Below, one piece after another: positions 36,184-45,452 of a stretch of 57,029 bases of DNA. Source of the DNA: an uncultured Mycoplasmatota bacterium (GTDB lineage Bacteria; Bacillota_I; Bacilli_A; RF39; UBA660). The translations under genes and the position numbers were made by a program. The notes under the pieces are model-generated. The model had not been told where the DNA came from. It did no database searches and saw only the letters and a program-made list of their open reading frames with translations. Position 1 is the first letter of the stretch. Every line of letters starts with the position of its first letter. The stretch spans positions 1 through 57,029 of the forward strand of contig UREA01000008.1 of assembly GCA_900546715.1 (NCBI GenBank). The letters are read 5' to 3'.

Positions 36184-36486
36184 TTAAATTATGTAATGGT
36201 AACTGAACTCTGCTCCACCAGCATTAATGTGATTAGATACAACTATTACATCTTCACCATTACCATAAAAACTTTGAATACGACCTGGCCTTGAATTACT
36301 ATCAAGTGTTTCATCAGTAGTTCTAGACATTTCATTAGGTATTCCTAACTCATCTAATCTATTATGAATATATTCACTAATTTTTAAAGTATATTCTTTT
36401 TCGGTTATTCCATTTGCAATAGTTCCTGGATCATCGCCGCCATGCCCAGCATCAATCACCACTTTTTTTAACGCTCTATTATCCAT
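36184..36486 (-). pseudogene. N-terminal half of the amidase-LysM protein, cut off by the element
   Basis: GGTGAT lies 4 bases before ATG 36486. The frame shows V-V-I-D-A-G-H-G-G (first zinc His), E-K-E-Y (Glu ligand) and S-N-H-I-N-A-G-G (second His) and then runs into element sequence (A-E-F-S-Y) to a stop at 36184. Bases 36217-36486 are host coding sequence. The missing part is at 24140-25216. Without the late catalytic Glu this half cannot be active. Confidence 0.85.
36201..36225. other. right attachment site of the element
   Basis: The element arm AACTGAA (36201-36207) and CTCTGC lead to the core TCC (36214-36216). Host sequence ACCAGCATT follows, coding for H-I-N-A-G-G of the amidase on the minus strand. 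Confidence 0.75.
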
Positions 36487-36560
36487 GTTTATCACCTAGA
36501 ATATTATATGAATATTTTAAATATTGGTTATATTGTGATTTGATTACATTTTAAAAACAT

Positions 36561-37235
36561 CTAACAATATTCATCAATTATCTCATTTATTCTTTTATAT
36601 GCTTTTGTATAGTCTTCATAAGTAGTTGGATCCTCACCAGGAACAGCTTCAAATCTATAAGCATATGATAATTTTCCATCATAAATGTCATATAAATCAT
36701 TATATATATAGTTGCTTATTTCAGCATAAACTTGTAATTTGCCAATTATAGGATATTCCTTTTTTAAAGAAATCATAACTTTATCATGTTCTTTTTCAGC
36801 TATTTCCCATAATTTATCTTCTCTTAGCGAAGGATCAGTATTTTTAAAATCAAACCACAGATCATTAAAACCATTAGTCTTATAAAAATATTCTAAAAAT
36901 TCAATTATAGATTCATAAATCTTTTTTACTGATATTAATTCAATTTCTGATAATTTTTTCATTTTATTATCTCCTTTCTTTTTACACAACAATATATTTT
37001 CCTGGCATCCAAAATAATTTGCTATAATTTTAACTATATCTAATCCATTTGGACTATAAGTTTTATAACGCCAACTATGAACTGTATCTCTTGATACATT
37101 AATTGTTTCTGCCAACTGTTCTTCCATATCTTTAACCTTTAATTTGTCCTTACTAAGTTTTTTATTAAATAATTCATTAAACATATCATGATTAAAAAAA
37201 CAAAAGTCATCTTTATAATTATAAGGTTTATTCAT
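36561..37235 (-). CDS. helix-turn-helix protein of unknown role
   Basis: Residues 40-75 form an XRE-like helix-turn-helix (L-A-E-T-I-N-V-S-R-D-T-V-H-S-W-R). A second helical domain of about 130 residues is not recognised. The ribosome site AAAGGAGG precedes ATG 37235. The gene lies outside the integrated element, upstream of the amidase front half in the same direction. Confidence 0.6.
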   Translation of the reverse strand: MNKPYNYKDDFCFFNHDMFNELFNKKLSKDKLKVKDMEEQLAETINVSRDTVHSWRYKTYSPNGLDIVKIIANYFGCQENILLCKKKGDNKMKKLSEIELISVKKIYESIIEFLEYFYKTNGFNDLWFDFKNTDPSLREDKLWEIAEKEHDKVMISLKKEYPIIGKLQVYAEISNYIYNDLYDIYDGKLSYAYRFEAVPGEDPTTYEDYTKAYKRINEIIDEYC

Positions 37236-37300
37236 TTAATCCTCCTTTCATATTAATAATAAAATAAAATAAAATACTAAAAAAATAAAGTTTGATTAAA

Positions 37301-37780
37301 TCAAACTTCTATTGGTTTATAATCTATTAATTCTACCGATACACATTTATGTAATTCAGGACTAAATCTCTCATCTTCTAATGGTTTATTGTGAATATGG
37401 CCATGAACATTAATAAAACCAACAGGTATATCTCTATCTGGAATAGGGCGATGAGATAAAATTATCTTTTTATCTTCAATTAAAGTTCTAGTTGGAATAA
37501 CTTCCAATCCATGAGTATTGTAATAATTAATAGATTTGCCATCATGATTACCACGGATTAAATATATTTTACCATTTAATTTACTAACTAAATTAGCAAT
37601 ATCACTATTTTTAAAAGCAAAATCTCCTAGATGATAAACTATATCGTCTTCTTTTACTACACTGTTCCAATACTTTATCAATTCTTCATCCATTTCTTCT
37701 ACACTACTAAAAGGGCGATTACAATACTTAATTATATTAGTATGTCCAAAATGAGTATCTGCAATAAAATATGTTTTCAT
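37301..37780 (-). CDS. calcineurin-like metallophosphoesterase
   Basis: The 159-residue single-domain enzyme has all metal-binding motifs: A-D-T-H-F-G-H, L-G-D-F-A, G-N-H-D, S-H-R-P and H-G-H-I-H. These small proteins hydrolyse phosphodiesters; the substrate is not predictable. The start ATG 37780 shares one base with the stop of the nuclease gene. Confidence 0.85.
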   Translation of the reverse strand: MKTYFIADTHFGHTNIIKYCNRPFSSVEEMDEELIKYWNSVVKEDDIVYHLGDFAFKNSDIANLVSKLNGKIYLIRGNHDGKSINYYNTHGLEVIPTRTLIEDKKIILSHRPIPDRDIPVGFINVHGHIHNKPLEDERFSPELHKCVSVELIDYKPIEV

Positions 37781-38508
37781 TAACCCTCCAGTTTACTATC
37801 TCCAGTTTCATAATCAATATTAATCCCAGGTTGTACATTATAAACAAATACATTAAACGATATTCCTTCACCATCATCTTCAAGAGAATATGCTTCCATC
37901 TGTACTCCTGTAGCAAGTAAATTATCACCTTCAAAATAAGGAGTAACTCTATAAAGTACATGGTTATTGGTTTCCTCCACATATGCCGCAACCTCCTGCT
38001 CAAATTGAAGCATAGTTGTTGCATTCATATATCTTGTACAAGTAATTAAATTTTCCGCATTAGCATTTTCTCCAGTTAGTTGATAACCAATTAAATGACA
38101 TCGATTATATAAATATCCTCCACTTACAATTTCATATTTAACACTTTGCCAACCAGTGGGCTTTATACTACCAATACTACCTCTTTCTTCTGTAGGCATA
38201 GTATCCTTACTAACACTAGCAAAAGCTACTCCACATCTACCTAGATTATCTAGGGGACTATAATGTTCAAAAGATTCTAACTTTTTTTCTTCGTCAGTGA
38301 ATGTTGGAATATTATTATTTAAATAAACATATCCTTCACCACTATACGCTGGAATATTTTCTAAACTATAGGATACATTAATGTTTTTATCATCTGTTAA
38401 ATTAACATATTCTAAATGAACATAATAAATAAAATATCCCAGTAAAAAACAAAATATTAAACTTAATAATTTATTTAAATTTTTCTTTCTTTTTCTTCTT
38501 TTAGCCAT
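37780..38508 (-). CDS. membrane-anchored DNA/RNA non-specific endonuclease
   Basis: A basic start and one membrane helix (about 13-30) are followed by a NUC1-type nuclease domain. Its active-site motif reads N-R-C-H-L-I-G-Y-Q-L, where relatives have R-G-H-L-I-G. The next motif E-N-L-I-T-C-T-R-Y-M-N carries the metal-binding Asn. Relatives such as EndA and secreted nucleases degrade extracellular DNA. The change of R-G-H to R-C-H is worth noting. Confidence 0.75.
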   Translation of the reverse strand: MAKRRKRKKNLNKLLSLIFCFLLGYFIYYVHLEYVNLTDDKNINVSYSLENIPAYSGEGYVYLNNNIPTFTDEEKKLESFEHYSPLDNLGRCGVAFASVSKDTMPTEERGSIGSIKPTGWQSVKYEIVSGGYLYNRCHLIGYQLTGENANAENLITCTRYMNATTMLQFEQEVAAYVEETNNHVLYRVTPYFEGDNLLATGVQMEAYSLEDDGEGISFNVFVYNVQPGINIDYETGDSKLEG

Positions 38509-38593
38509 AATACTACTCCATTATAATTATAACAAATTTGACAGTAATAAACAATTATGTTAAAATATTTATCAATCTGAAAGGGGGAAAAAT

Positions 38594-39244
38594 ATGTCTA
38601 ATGATTTATATAAAGGCCAATGTGGCTCTTGCAAGAATTATTTAATTGACGATTTAAGAGGTGCTGATCGGGATGGATATGGCTGCAAATATCAAGGAAA
38701 AATATTTGGTTCACCATATTATAAAAGATTCCCATTTGATTATTCTTGTGGAGGTTATAAGAAGGATTATAATCGAAGCGATAAAGAAATTGATAAAGCC
38801 CTAAAAGCTCTAAATAGTCGTTATGGTTATAGGCCTGGTAAGTCCACATGGTGGTATATAGTTACATTTGTAGCTGATATGCTAAATACAGATATTGCTG
38901 ATGAATGTTTTATAACTTTTGCAGAATTTAGAAGTGAAATTTTAGAAAGTAAAATCATAAAATATGCAGCATTCTTAGTAGAATATGATATGTATGGTAG
39001 ATTAATTGCCAATTCTTTATATCAAGATGAACAAAAAGTTATAATAGCAGAAGAATTATTAACAAATTATATAATTCCAACATGCAATTTAATAAAAGAT
39101 GAAAAATTTGATGAAGCATTAAGTATATATATAGAAATGATAGAAAAATTAAAAGAAATGTATAATATCACTACAATTAAAGATTATGATTTTTCAAATA
39201 CTTTTAGTTTAGATGAAGAACAAATAAGTAGATTAACAAGATAA
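38594..39244 (+). CDS. unknown protein with N-terminal Cys cluster
   Basis: The first 60 residues hold C-x2-C (C-G-S-C-K-N-Y), a single Cys in Y-G-C-K-Y and a Cys in Y-S-C-G-G-Y, a likely metal site. The rest (about 150 residues) is helical with a C-F-I-T-F-A-E-F segment. No family is recognised. GGGGGAAAAAT precedes ATG 38594. It has its own terminator and faces the minus-strand genes. Confidence 0.6.
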   Translation: MSNDLYKGQCGSCKNYLIDDLRGADRDGYGCKYQGKIFGSPYYKRFPFDYSCGGYKKDYNRSDKEIDKALKALNSRYGYRPGKSTWWYIVTFVADMLNTDIADECFITFAEFRSEILESKIIKYAAFLVEYDMYGRLIANSLYQDEQKVIIAEELLTNYIIPTCNLIKDEKFDEALSIYIEMIEKLKEMYNITTIKDYDFSNTFSLDEEQISRLTR

Positions 39245-39269
39245 AAAGAAGACAAATTAGTCTTCTTTT
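39244..39269. terminator. bidirectional terminator
   Basis: A perfect 10-bp stem AAAAGAAGAC / GTCTTCTTTT with a 6-base loop between two converging genes. It overlaps the end of the YbaK gene. Confidence 0.8.
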
Positions 39270-39730
39270 AGTTTGCCAACATCAATCCATTCTTTATAAT
39301 TAGAATACTCTTCTAATTCTGGAATAGTTAGCTTAATTGCACTACTTGCACTCCCACATGCCGGATAAACATAATCGAATCTTTTTAGAGATTCATCTAA
39401 ATAAACGGTAATGCCATCATTTATAGCAAATGGACAAACACCCCCCATAGCATGACCAATAACACTTTCTAGCATATCTGCAGGAATCATTTTTGCTTTA
39501 CAACTAAATTTTTGTTTATATTTAGAGTTATCAACTTTCGTATCTCCCGCTAAAACTATAAGTATTGGATTATCCCCAATAAAATATGACATAGTTTTAG
39601 CAATGTGTGCTTCATCACAACCAATAGCAAGTGCTGCATCATGAACAGTTGCACTAGATTCATTAAATTCTAATACATCTTTTTCGCGACCAAATTCTTT
39701 AAAATATTCTTTAACTTTATCAATTGCCAT
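39257..39730 (-). CDS. YbaK/EbsC-family aminoacyl-tRNA deacylase-like protein
   Basis: This 157-residue single domain of the prolyl-tRNA-editing superfamily has A-K-T-M-S-Y-F with the catalytic Lys, L-A-G-D-T-K-V-D, G-H-A-M-G-G-V-C-P-F and C-G-S-A-S-S-A-I-K. Members hydrolyse mischarged tRNAs. It overlaps the RDD gene by 11 bp. Confidence 0.85.
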   Translation of the reverse strand: MAIDKVKEYFKEFGREKDVLEFNESSATVHDAALAIGCDEAHIAKTMSYFIGDNPILIVLAGDTKVDNSKYKQKFSCKAKMIPADMLESVIGHAMGGVCPFAINDGITVYLDESLKRFDYVYPACGSASSAIKLTIPELEEYSNYKEWIDVGKLKED

Positions 39731-40325
39731 TATTTACCACTTCCTTTACTTCTGTCTTACATATTATATCATGAATTCCTAAATGCTTTTTACTAAATAT
39801 CACAATTCCACCATTAATATAAAAGAAAATACCTGCTATAAATGTTAAAGTCATATCAATATATAAATATGTATTTGCATCAAAGATCCATAAAGATAAT
39901 AAACTTAATACTTCAAATATAATGTTATATATAATTATACTACGAAGTAACATTTGCCATACTGTTACTTTTTCATTTTTACTTGTAACAGTAATATTAA
40001 ATGCTTTTTTACCTAATGTTTGATTATGATTCCATTTTTGAAATCCGACAAAATATAATAAATAAATTACTATTGTACTAATTGAAACTGATACACTATA
40101 TTTATCTAAATTATAATAAATGTCTTTAAATTCATTACTATTTACTAATTCTAAATCGCCATCTGCTATTTTTTCATACATAGTAGCATATTCATCATAA
40201 GCACTTACATAATTATCATAACTAGGGTTTAGAAATCTAATCCCGCTAACCATAGTAGAAAGTAAAATAATGAAAATGTAATCAATTGCATATGCACAAA
40301 TTCTTCTAAATGTTAAACTATCCAT
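39720..40325 (-). CDS. RDD-family membrane protein
   Basis: The 201-residue protein starts with the family motif R-R-I-C-A-Y-A-I-D-Y and shows Q-T-L-G-K-K-A-F-N-I in the second conserved block. There are four membrane segments. The function of RDD proteins is mostly unknown; some act in ion or metabolite transport. Confidence 0.8.
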   Translation of the reverse strand: MDSLTFRRICAYAIDYIFIILLSTMVSGIRFLNPSYDNYVSAYDEYATMYEKIADGDLELVNSNEFKDIYYNLDKYSVSVSISTIVIYLLYFVGFQKWNHNQTLGKKAFNITVTSKNEKVTVWQMLLRSIIIYNIIFEVLSLLSLWIFDANTYLYIDMTLTFIAGIFFYINGGIVIFSKKHLGIHDIICKTEVKEVVNNGN

Positions 40326-40360
40326 ATATCACCACATAAATATTGTACACTCATTCCAAG

Positions 40361-40387
40361 AAAAAAGCAAACTATTATGTAGTTTGC
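40361..40387 (-). terminator. terminator of the htrA gene
   Basis: Stem GCAAACTA / TAGTTTGC with a 5-base loop (40367-40387). On the minus strand it is followed by six U (A tract 40361-40366). It overlaps the htrA stop. Confidence 0.75.
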
Positions 40388-41517
40388 CGATTTGTTCCAA
40401 GAGTTACTTCAATATCTTTCGTATCACCATCACGGTAAACTGTTAGGGTTACAGTATCACCAACATTATGTTGATATAAATAATATCTTAAGTAAGCAGT
40501 GTTTGGAACTTCTTCTTTATCCATAGCAATTATAATATCATTAGCTTGTATTCCACCTTTTTCTGCTGGACCATCTTCACTTACTGATGTAACTATTACG
40601 CCGCTATCTAAACCAGAATTTCTAATCAAACCATAATATTGTGAGAAGTAAGCATCAGAGAAATCAAGCATTGATACTCCAAGATGTGGATAATCAGATA
40701 CTTCACCATTCATAATTTCTTCTGCTTTAGCTATAGCATCTTCAATAGGAATAGCAAATCCCATACCTTCAATACCATCATTTATTAATTTTAGTGACGT
40801 AATACCTATAACTTCACCATTAGCATTACAAAGTGGTCCACCACTATTACCAGAATTTATAGCCGCATCTGTTTGTAAAGTCTTCATTATGTAATTTCCA
40901 TTATCAAGTGATACTTCGACCATTCTATCTTTTCCAGAAATAATACCACGAGTTACAGTCCAAGAGTAAGCACTATCAAGTGGAGCACCAACTGCAAAAG
41001 CGGTATCTCCAATTCTTGTATCATCATTATTGCCAAGTTCTGCAACAGCATATTCTTCATCAGTTTCAATTGCTAATACTGCAATATCTTGATATTCATC
41101 AGAGCCAATTATTTCTGTTTCAACAACAGATCCATCAGTAAATGTAACAGTTACATGATTACCATCTTCTATAACATGATGATTAGTTAGTAAATAATAT
41201 GTACCATCATCATGTCTAAAGACAAATCCTGTACCAGATGCCACATAAGTGTTATCATCATAAGTAGAAACAACTACTACAGCATCATAAACTTTAGCTA
41301 CCGCTTCAGCTATACCAGTATCTGTAATAGTTACATTTCTTTCTTCTTTAGTTACTGATTCTGTTACAGTTATTGGGAAAAAGTATACCGCAGCATACAT
41401 TATTAAACACCCTACAAAAAATACTATAATATATGATATTATTTTTTTTGTCCAATTATTTTTTTCTGAGCTTTGTTCATTATTTACTGGTTCTATATTA
41501 TTTAAATTTTCATTCAT
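40375..41517 (-). CDS. htrA: HtrA/DegP-type membrane-anchored serine protease
   Basis: The 380-residue protein has one N-terminal membrane helix (about 25-47) and a trypsin-like domain with the triad in T-N-H-H-V-I-E (His), Y-Q-D-I-A-V-L (Asp) and N-S-G-N-S-G-G-P-L (Ser). A single PDZ domain follows from about 285. It degrades misfolded exported proteins on the outer face of the membrane. The Abi_2 gene ends one base upstream, so the two may share a transcript. Confidence 0.9.
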   Translation of the reverse strand: MNENLNNIEPVNNEQSSEKNNWTKKIISYIIVFFVGCLIMYAAVYFFPITVTESVTKEERNVTITDTGIAEAVAKVYDAVVVVSTYDDNTYVASGTGFVFRHDDGTYYLLTNHHVIEDGNHVTVTFTDGSVVETEIIGSDEYQDIAVLAIETDEEYAVAELGNNDDTRIGDTAFAVGAPLDSAYSWTVTRGIISGKDRMVEVSLDNGNYIMKTLQTDAAINSGNSGGPLCNANGEVIGITSLKLINDGIEGMGFAIPIEDAIAKAEEIMNGEVSDYPHLGVSMLDFSDAYFSQYYGLIRNSGLDSGVIVTSVSEDGPAEKGGIQANDIIIAMDKEEVPNTAYLRYYLYQHNVGDTVTLTVYRDGDTKDIEVTLGTNRQTT

Positions 41518-41518
41518 T

Positions 41519-42448
41519 TTAATCCATCCTCACAATCTCTTTATAATTATTTGGAAATCCCATGGCATATAAAACTTTATCTATACGTATCACTTCAAGT
41601 TTTCCCTCCAAACGATCTATTTCATAGCTTATTTCATTCATAAATAAAGTAAAATCATCTTTATCTAATATAAATTTTAAAATAATAACTATAGCAAATA
41701 AATCATTTTTACCATATATGTATTCTCCATCAGATTTAGTTATATAAAGCATACGATGATACTTAGTATCTTCAATTGCTTTTTGAGTTTTGTTGTTATA
41801 ACAAATATCTTCATGAGCACATAAATTACGATAATTTGCTAAGAGTGGTAAATACTCAATCATACTTAAAACATCTACTCCAAAAGCGTTAGCTATTTCT
41901 AACTGATCTTGATATTGTAATATCGTATATAATTCTCCAACAATTCCAAACGATAATACTTTAACAACAACCCATAAGGGAATATAGCCATAATTTATCA
42001 AATAGTGAGCTGTTGCGGCATGTTGTTTCCCATTAACACTAATTTGTCTTTTCATCTTTCTAATTAGATCATTAATTTGTTTTTTCTTTTTAGAGTCTTT
42101 AACAAAATTATTAGGGTTTAAATAATTGTTTTCTTTAAATCCATGATTTTTACTCATGACATACGCCAAAATACTTTTTAAATTATTTTCAACAATTAAT
42201 ATATTCTTGAAAATAATATTTCGTATTTGCCTATCAAAAGTAAACATTGCATAAAGTTCTCTAAATGTAGTACCATCTAAAAATCTTTTACTGTCACTTT
42301 CTAAAAAAAGATGCCTATATCCACTTAAAAAGAAATAGTTTTCCCGAAGCAATATTTTTCTAGTCTCATCAATATCTTCGATAACTAAGCCTTTATTCTT
42401 AAGTATGTCAATTTGTTCATCCAATGTTTTAAATGTTTTCGATTTCAC
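41519..42448 (-). CDS. Abi_2 (AbiD/AbiF-like) protein
   Basis: About 309 residues. The N-terminal K-T-L-D-E-Q-I-D-I-L, Y-F-F-L-S-G-Y-R-H-L-F and F-D-R-Q-I-R fit Abi_2. R-N-L-C-A-H-E near residue 225 is the R-x4-H RNase motif of HEPN-type Abi proteins. Such proteins cause abortive infection; some are RNA-binding sensors. The ATG at 42475 overlaps the -10 box, so the GTG at 42448, 8 bases after AGGCGG, is the likely start. Confidence 0.75.
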   Translation of the reverse strand: MKSKTFKTLDEQIDILKNKGLVIEDIDETRKILLRENYFFLSGYRHLFLESDSKRFLDGTTFRELYAMFTFDRQIRNIIFKNILIVENNLKSILAYVMSKNHGFKENNYLNPNNFVKDSKKKKQINDLIRKMKRQISVNGKQHAATAHYLINYGYIPLWVVVKVLSFGIVGELYTILQYQDQLEIANAFGVDVLSMIEYLPLLANYRNLCAHEDICYNNKTQKAIEDTKYHRMLYITKSDGEYIYGKNDLFAIVIILKFILDKDDFTLFMNEISYEIDRLEGKLEVIRIDKVLYAMGFPNNYKEIVRMD

Positions 42449-42473
42449 ACAGCATACCGCCTTTACTTTAAAC

Positions 42474-42482
42474 ATTATATCA
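42474..42482 (-). promoter_or_regulatory. extended -10 promoter of the Abi_2 gene
   Basis: TGATATAAT on the minus strand fits the TGnTATAAT extended -10. Transcription would begin downstream of the first in-frame ATG, which supports the GTG start. Confidence 0.5.
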
Positions 42483-42675
42483 CAAACGACATAATAAATA
42501 TACTATTCTTTGATGTCTTTCGTGTAAAAAAGTTGTGAAAAAAAAGTGAAGTGTATTTCCTTTTTAATAATAATTGATAATTTATGCCAAAAAGCACATA
42601 ATTATTATCCACTAAATATTGTATCCCACTATATTTTAAATATTCTTCGTCTATAAAGCGGACTAATATTAAAAA

Positions 42676-43323
42676 TCATTTATTATAGTATTTTACTATA
42701 GCATCAGCAATAACTTCTGCTATCTTTTTTTGATATTCATCAGTTACTAGCTTTTCTCTTTCATTAGTATTTGATAAAAATCCACATTCAATTAATACTC
42801 CAGGTTTTTCCAATCTTTGATACATATATGTAGATGAAGGTATCTCTTTTATTTCTCTATCGCTATCTAAATTAGCATTGATATATTCTTGAATCGTATT
42901 AGCTAAAGTTTCATTATCTTTATTATAAAAAACTTGGGCTCCATAATATTTGGTATTTGTTAAATAATTTAAATGAATTGATAAATACATATCTGTATAT
43001 TTATTATTAATTATTTTTATTCGGTTATCAAAATCTGTTTTTTTGCGATGTTCTGCTCCATAACTTAAATCAGCATCACTATCTCTTGTCAAAACAACTG
43101 TTGCTCCATACTTACTTAAATATTTCTCTAAATATAAACAAATACTAAGATTAATATCTTTTTCATAAATACTACCATAACTAGTACCAGGATCTTTTCC
43201 GCCATGTCCGGCATCTAAAACTATTATTTTCCCTTGCAAAGGCAAATCTGCTTTAACAGGTATTTCATAAAGCAATAAAAAAACAATTATAAATGATAAT
43301 AGTATTTTAAAATAATATTTCAT
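42676..43323 (-). CDS. CwlD-like N-acetylmuramoyl-L-alanine amidase
   Basis: A signal peptide or anchor (about 4-25) is followed by one Amidase_3 domain: V-L-D-A-G-H-G-G-K-D-P-G (His), E-K-D-I-N (Glu ligand), L-S-I-H-L-N (His) and L-I-E-C-G-F-L-S-N (catalytic Glu). At 215 residues with no binding domain it matches CwlD, the amidase that makes muramic lactam in spore cortex. A role in vegetative wall turnover is possible. Confidence 0.78.
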   Translation of the reverse strand: MKYYFKILLSFIIVFLLLYEIPVKADLPLQGKIIVLDAGHGGKDPGTSYGSIYEKDINLSICLYLEKYLSKYGATVVLTRDSDADLSYGAEHRKKTDFDNRIKIINNKYTDMYLSIHLNYLTNTKYYGAQVFYNKDNETLANTIQEYINANLDSDREIKEIPSSTYMYQRLEKPGVLIECGFLSNTNEREKLVTDEYQKKIAEVIADAIVKYYNK

Positions 43324-43383
43324 ATTAAAAAATATTCATTTATAATTTGTTTTATTAACTATTTATACTATTTGCAAAATTAT

Positions 43384-43821
43384 TTAATGCTTTATAACTT
43401 CTTTTATCCTTCTTATACTAGTAATTATTAATAATAGTCCCATTACTATAAAAACTAATGAAAATAAGTAAACACTAGTATCATCGCTGCTATAATCACT
43501 TGGAAGTATATCTTCTGGATTATCAGGATTATACATAATACTTACTGAAGAACCAATATCTAGTAAGATATCATCATAATCATTTAAACTTGATTCATAT
43601 ACTGTATCATCTATAGTATATTCTAATACTTCAGAATTTAAATTACTATCATCATAAGTATAATTTATTACTGTAGCTGTTGTGTTAATGTAGTAATCTT
43701 CTGGAGACGAACCAAATAAACTAAAAACAAGTAAAAAAGCTCCTAGTAAGGTAAGTAATGTTCCTGCAATAATGTTAATAAAAGGATTACCAGGATTTTC
43801 ATATCTATATCTATCTTTCAC
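43384..43821 (-). CDS. DUF3592-like membrane protein
   Basis: 145 residues: one membrane helix near 18-36, an extracytoplasmic strand-rich domain of about 70 residues with V-S-I-M-Y-N-P-D-N-P-E-D, and a second helix near 115-135. The Y-N-P-x-N-P motif before the second helix is typical of DUF3592. The function is unknown. Confidence 0.6.
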   Translation of the reverse strand: MKDRYRYENPGNPFINIIAGTLLTLLGAFLLVFSLFGSSPEDYYINTTATVINYTYDDSNLNSEVLEYTIDDTVYESSLNDYDDILLDIGSSVSIMYNPDNPEDILPSDYSSDDTSVYLFSLVFIVMGLLLIITSIRRIKEVIKH

Positions 43822-43911
43822 TAAATCACACCCTATTCATAATTAGAATAACATTTTATTTAAATAATGTCTATTAAAAACACTTGTTACCCAAAAAATA
43901 ATGTTGAAAAC

Positions 43912-44589
43912 TTACAAGTTATCAACATCTTTTTTAAATAAACTCCAAGGATATTTTTCTAAATTAGGCAAACAAGTAAAATCCATTATTTCATCTCTAA
44001 CAGGATGTTTAAACTTTATGTTTACTGCCCACAGGGCAATTTGTTCACCAGAATGGGCATTATCATTATATTTTTGATCACCCCACAAAGGATATCCATG
44101 ATAGGCAAATTGAGCTCTTATTTGATGTTTTCTGCCAGTTATTAAATTTATTTTAACTAAAGATAAATTTTGGGTACTAGCAATTACTTGGTATTTTAAT
44201 TTAGATAGTTTTCCTGATGCATCAATACTAACTTTAAATTCATCATTTACAATATTATCAACAAATTCCCCACTGCCCTTTAGATTGCCGCAGACTACTG
44301 CTAGATAAGTTTTCTTGAAACTAGAATTACGAATCATTTCACTAAGTCTTGCTGCGGCTTTACTAGTTTTAGCTAGAACCATAACACCACCGACTGGTCT
44401 ATCTAAGCGATGCACTAATCCCAGATAAACATTCCCCGGCTTATTATATTTTTCTTTGAGATATTTTTTAATTAAAGTTAACATATCTATATCTTTAGTA
44501 ATATCTGCTTGCACTAATATATTTACGGGTTTAACAACAACAATTATATGATTATCTTCATATAATATTTTAATCTTGCCAAAGTCCAT
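43912..44589 (-). CDS. RluA-family pseudouridine synthase without S4 domain
   Basis: The catalytic H-R-L-D-R-P-V-G-G (Asp), the early V-V-V-K-P motif and G-R-K-H-Q-I-R are present. At 226 residues it lacks the N-terminal S4 RNA-binding domain of RluD. It converts uridine to pseudouridine in rRNA or tRNA. The start ATG 44589 lies inside the end of the methylase gene, so translation is coupled. Confidence 0.85.
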   Translation of the reverse strand: MDFGKIKILYEDNHIIVVVKPVNILVQADITKDIDMLTLIKKYLKEKYNKPGNVYLGLVHRLDRPVGGVMVLAKTSKAAARLSEMIRNSSFKKTYLAVVCGNLKGSGEFVDNIVNDEFKVSIDASGKLSKLKYQVIASTQNLSLVKINLITGRKHQIRAQFAYHGYPLWGDQKYNDNAHSGEQIALWAVNIKFKHPVRDEIMDFTCLPNLEKYPWSLFKKDVDNL

Positions 44590-45430
44590 AAATACCACAC
44601 GGTAAGACTAAACCATTTTTACTTATTGGTAGTCCTATTTCTCCACTATCTACCCTACCACCATAAACACTCGCAATAGTTAATTTTAAAATATTATATA
44701 AAACTGTACTAGATATACCAGTTGTATAAGCATTAATCAAGAAAAATAGTGGTTTATCACTTAAAAGCTTGCTACACTTGGCTACTAACTCCGGTAAATT
44801 ATGTTCAAGCTTCCATAGTTCACCATTAGGTCCTCTTCCATAACTTGGTGGATCCATGACAATTGCATCATATTTATTACCCCGACGAATTTCTCTTTCA
44901 ACAAATTTTAGGCAATCATCAACAAGAAATCTTATATTATTATCATGTAAGCCACATAAATCTCTATTTTCTTTAGCCCAAGCAACCATCCCTTTGGCGG
45001 CATCGACATGAACAACATCAGCTCCAGCCTTACTACAAGCAACAGTTGCTGCTCCCGTATAAGCAAATAAATTTAAGACTTTAATAGGTTTTTTTGCATT
45101 CCTTATTTTTTCCATCATAAAATCCCAATTGGTTGCTTGCTCCGGAAATAAGCCAGTATGTTTAAAATTAGTGGGACTAACTTTAAAAGTTAAATCTTTA
45201 TATTTAATGGTCCAGTATTCTGGTAATTTATCATTGAATTCCCAATGACCTCCGCCATCTTTAAAACGAAAATATGTACCACTGACATTATCCCAAGCAT
45301 CATCCTTATTTACTGGCCACATCGCCGATGGTTCTGGTCTTCTTAATATAATGCTACCCCATCGCTCTAATTTTTCGCCATCTCCAGCATCTAGACATTC
45401 ATAATCAATCCATTCATTACTAAGTCGCAT
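44570..45430 (-). CDS. class I SAM-dependent methyltransferase (RlmI/RlmK-like)
   Basis: The 286-residue protein has the SAM-binding L-N-L-F-A-Y-T-G-A-A-T motif near 120 and M-D-P-P-S-Y-G-R-G, the base-flipping motif of RNA and DNA methylases. The N-terminal part lacks the PUA domain of full RlmI. GGAGG lies before ATG 45430. rRNA is the likely target, in keeping with the coupled pseudouridine synthase. Confidence 0.8.
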   Translation of the reverse strand: MRLSNEWIDYECLDAGDGEKLERWGSIILRRPEPSAMWPVNKDDAWDNVSGTYFRFKDGGGHWEFNDKLPEYWTIKYKDLTFKVSPTNFKHTGLFPEQATNWDFMMEKIRNAKKPIKVLNLFAYTGAATVACSKAGADVVHVDAAKGMVAWAKENRDLCGLHDNNIRFLVDDCLKFVEREIRRGNKYDAIVMDPPSYGRGPNGELWKLEHNLPELVAKCSKLLSDKPLFFLINAYTTGISSTVLYNILKLTIASVYGGRVDSGEIGLPISKNGLVLPCGIYGLWQD

Positions 45431-45452
45431 TTTAACCTCCATTTTTTAAATT

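Larger units (their letters stand above)
25217..36216. mobile_element. integrated serine-recombinase element of about 11 kb with defence genes
   Basis: Its boundaries are set by the split amidase gene: both junctions share the core TCC (25217-25219 and 36214-36216, plus strand). The element carries a Ser/Thr kinase, a large serine recombinase, an HTH protein, a PLD-helicase-DUF3427 protein, a Nudix hydrolase and the HamA-HamB pair, all read on the minus strand. No relaxase, transfer or phage structural gene is seen. Removing it rebuilds an intact amidase frame. Confidence 0.85.

Noticed and set aside
36184..36216. Short tail A-E-F-S-Y as a genuine protein end
   Set aside because: It is read-through from the amidase front half into the integrated element.
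37737..38024. Second minus-strand frame inside the secreted nuclease gene
   Set aside because: It overlaps conserved nuclease codons in another frame and shows no domain of its own.
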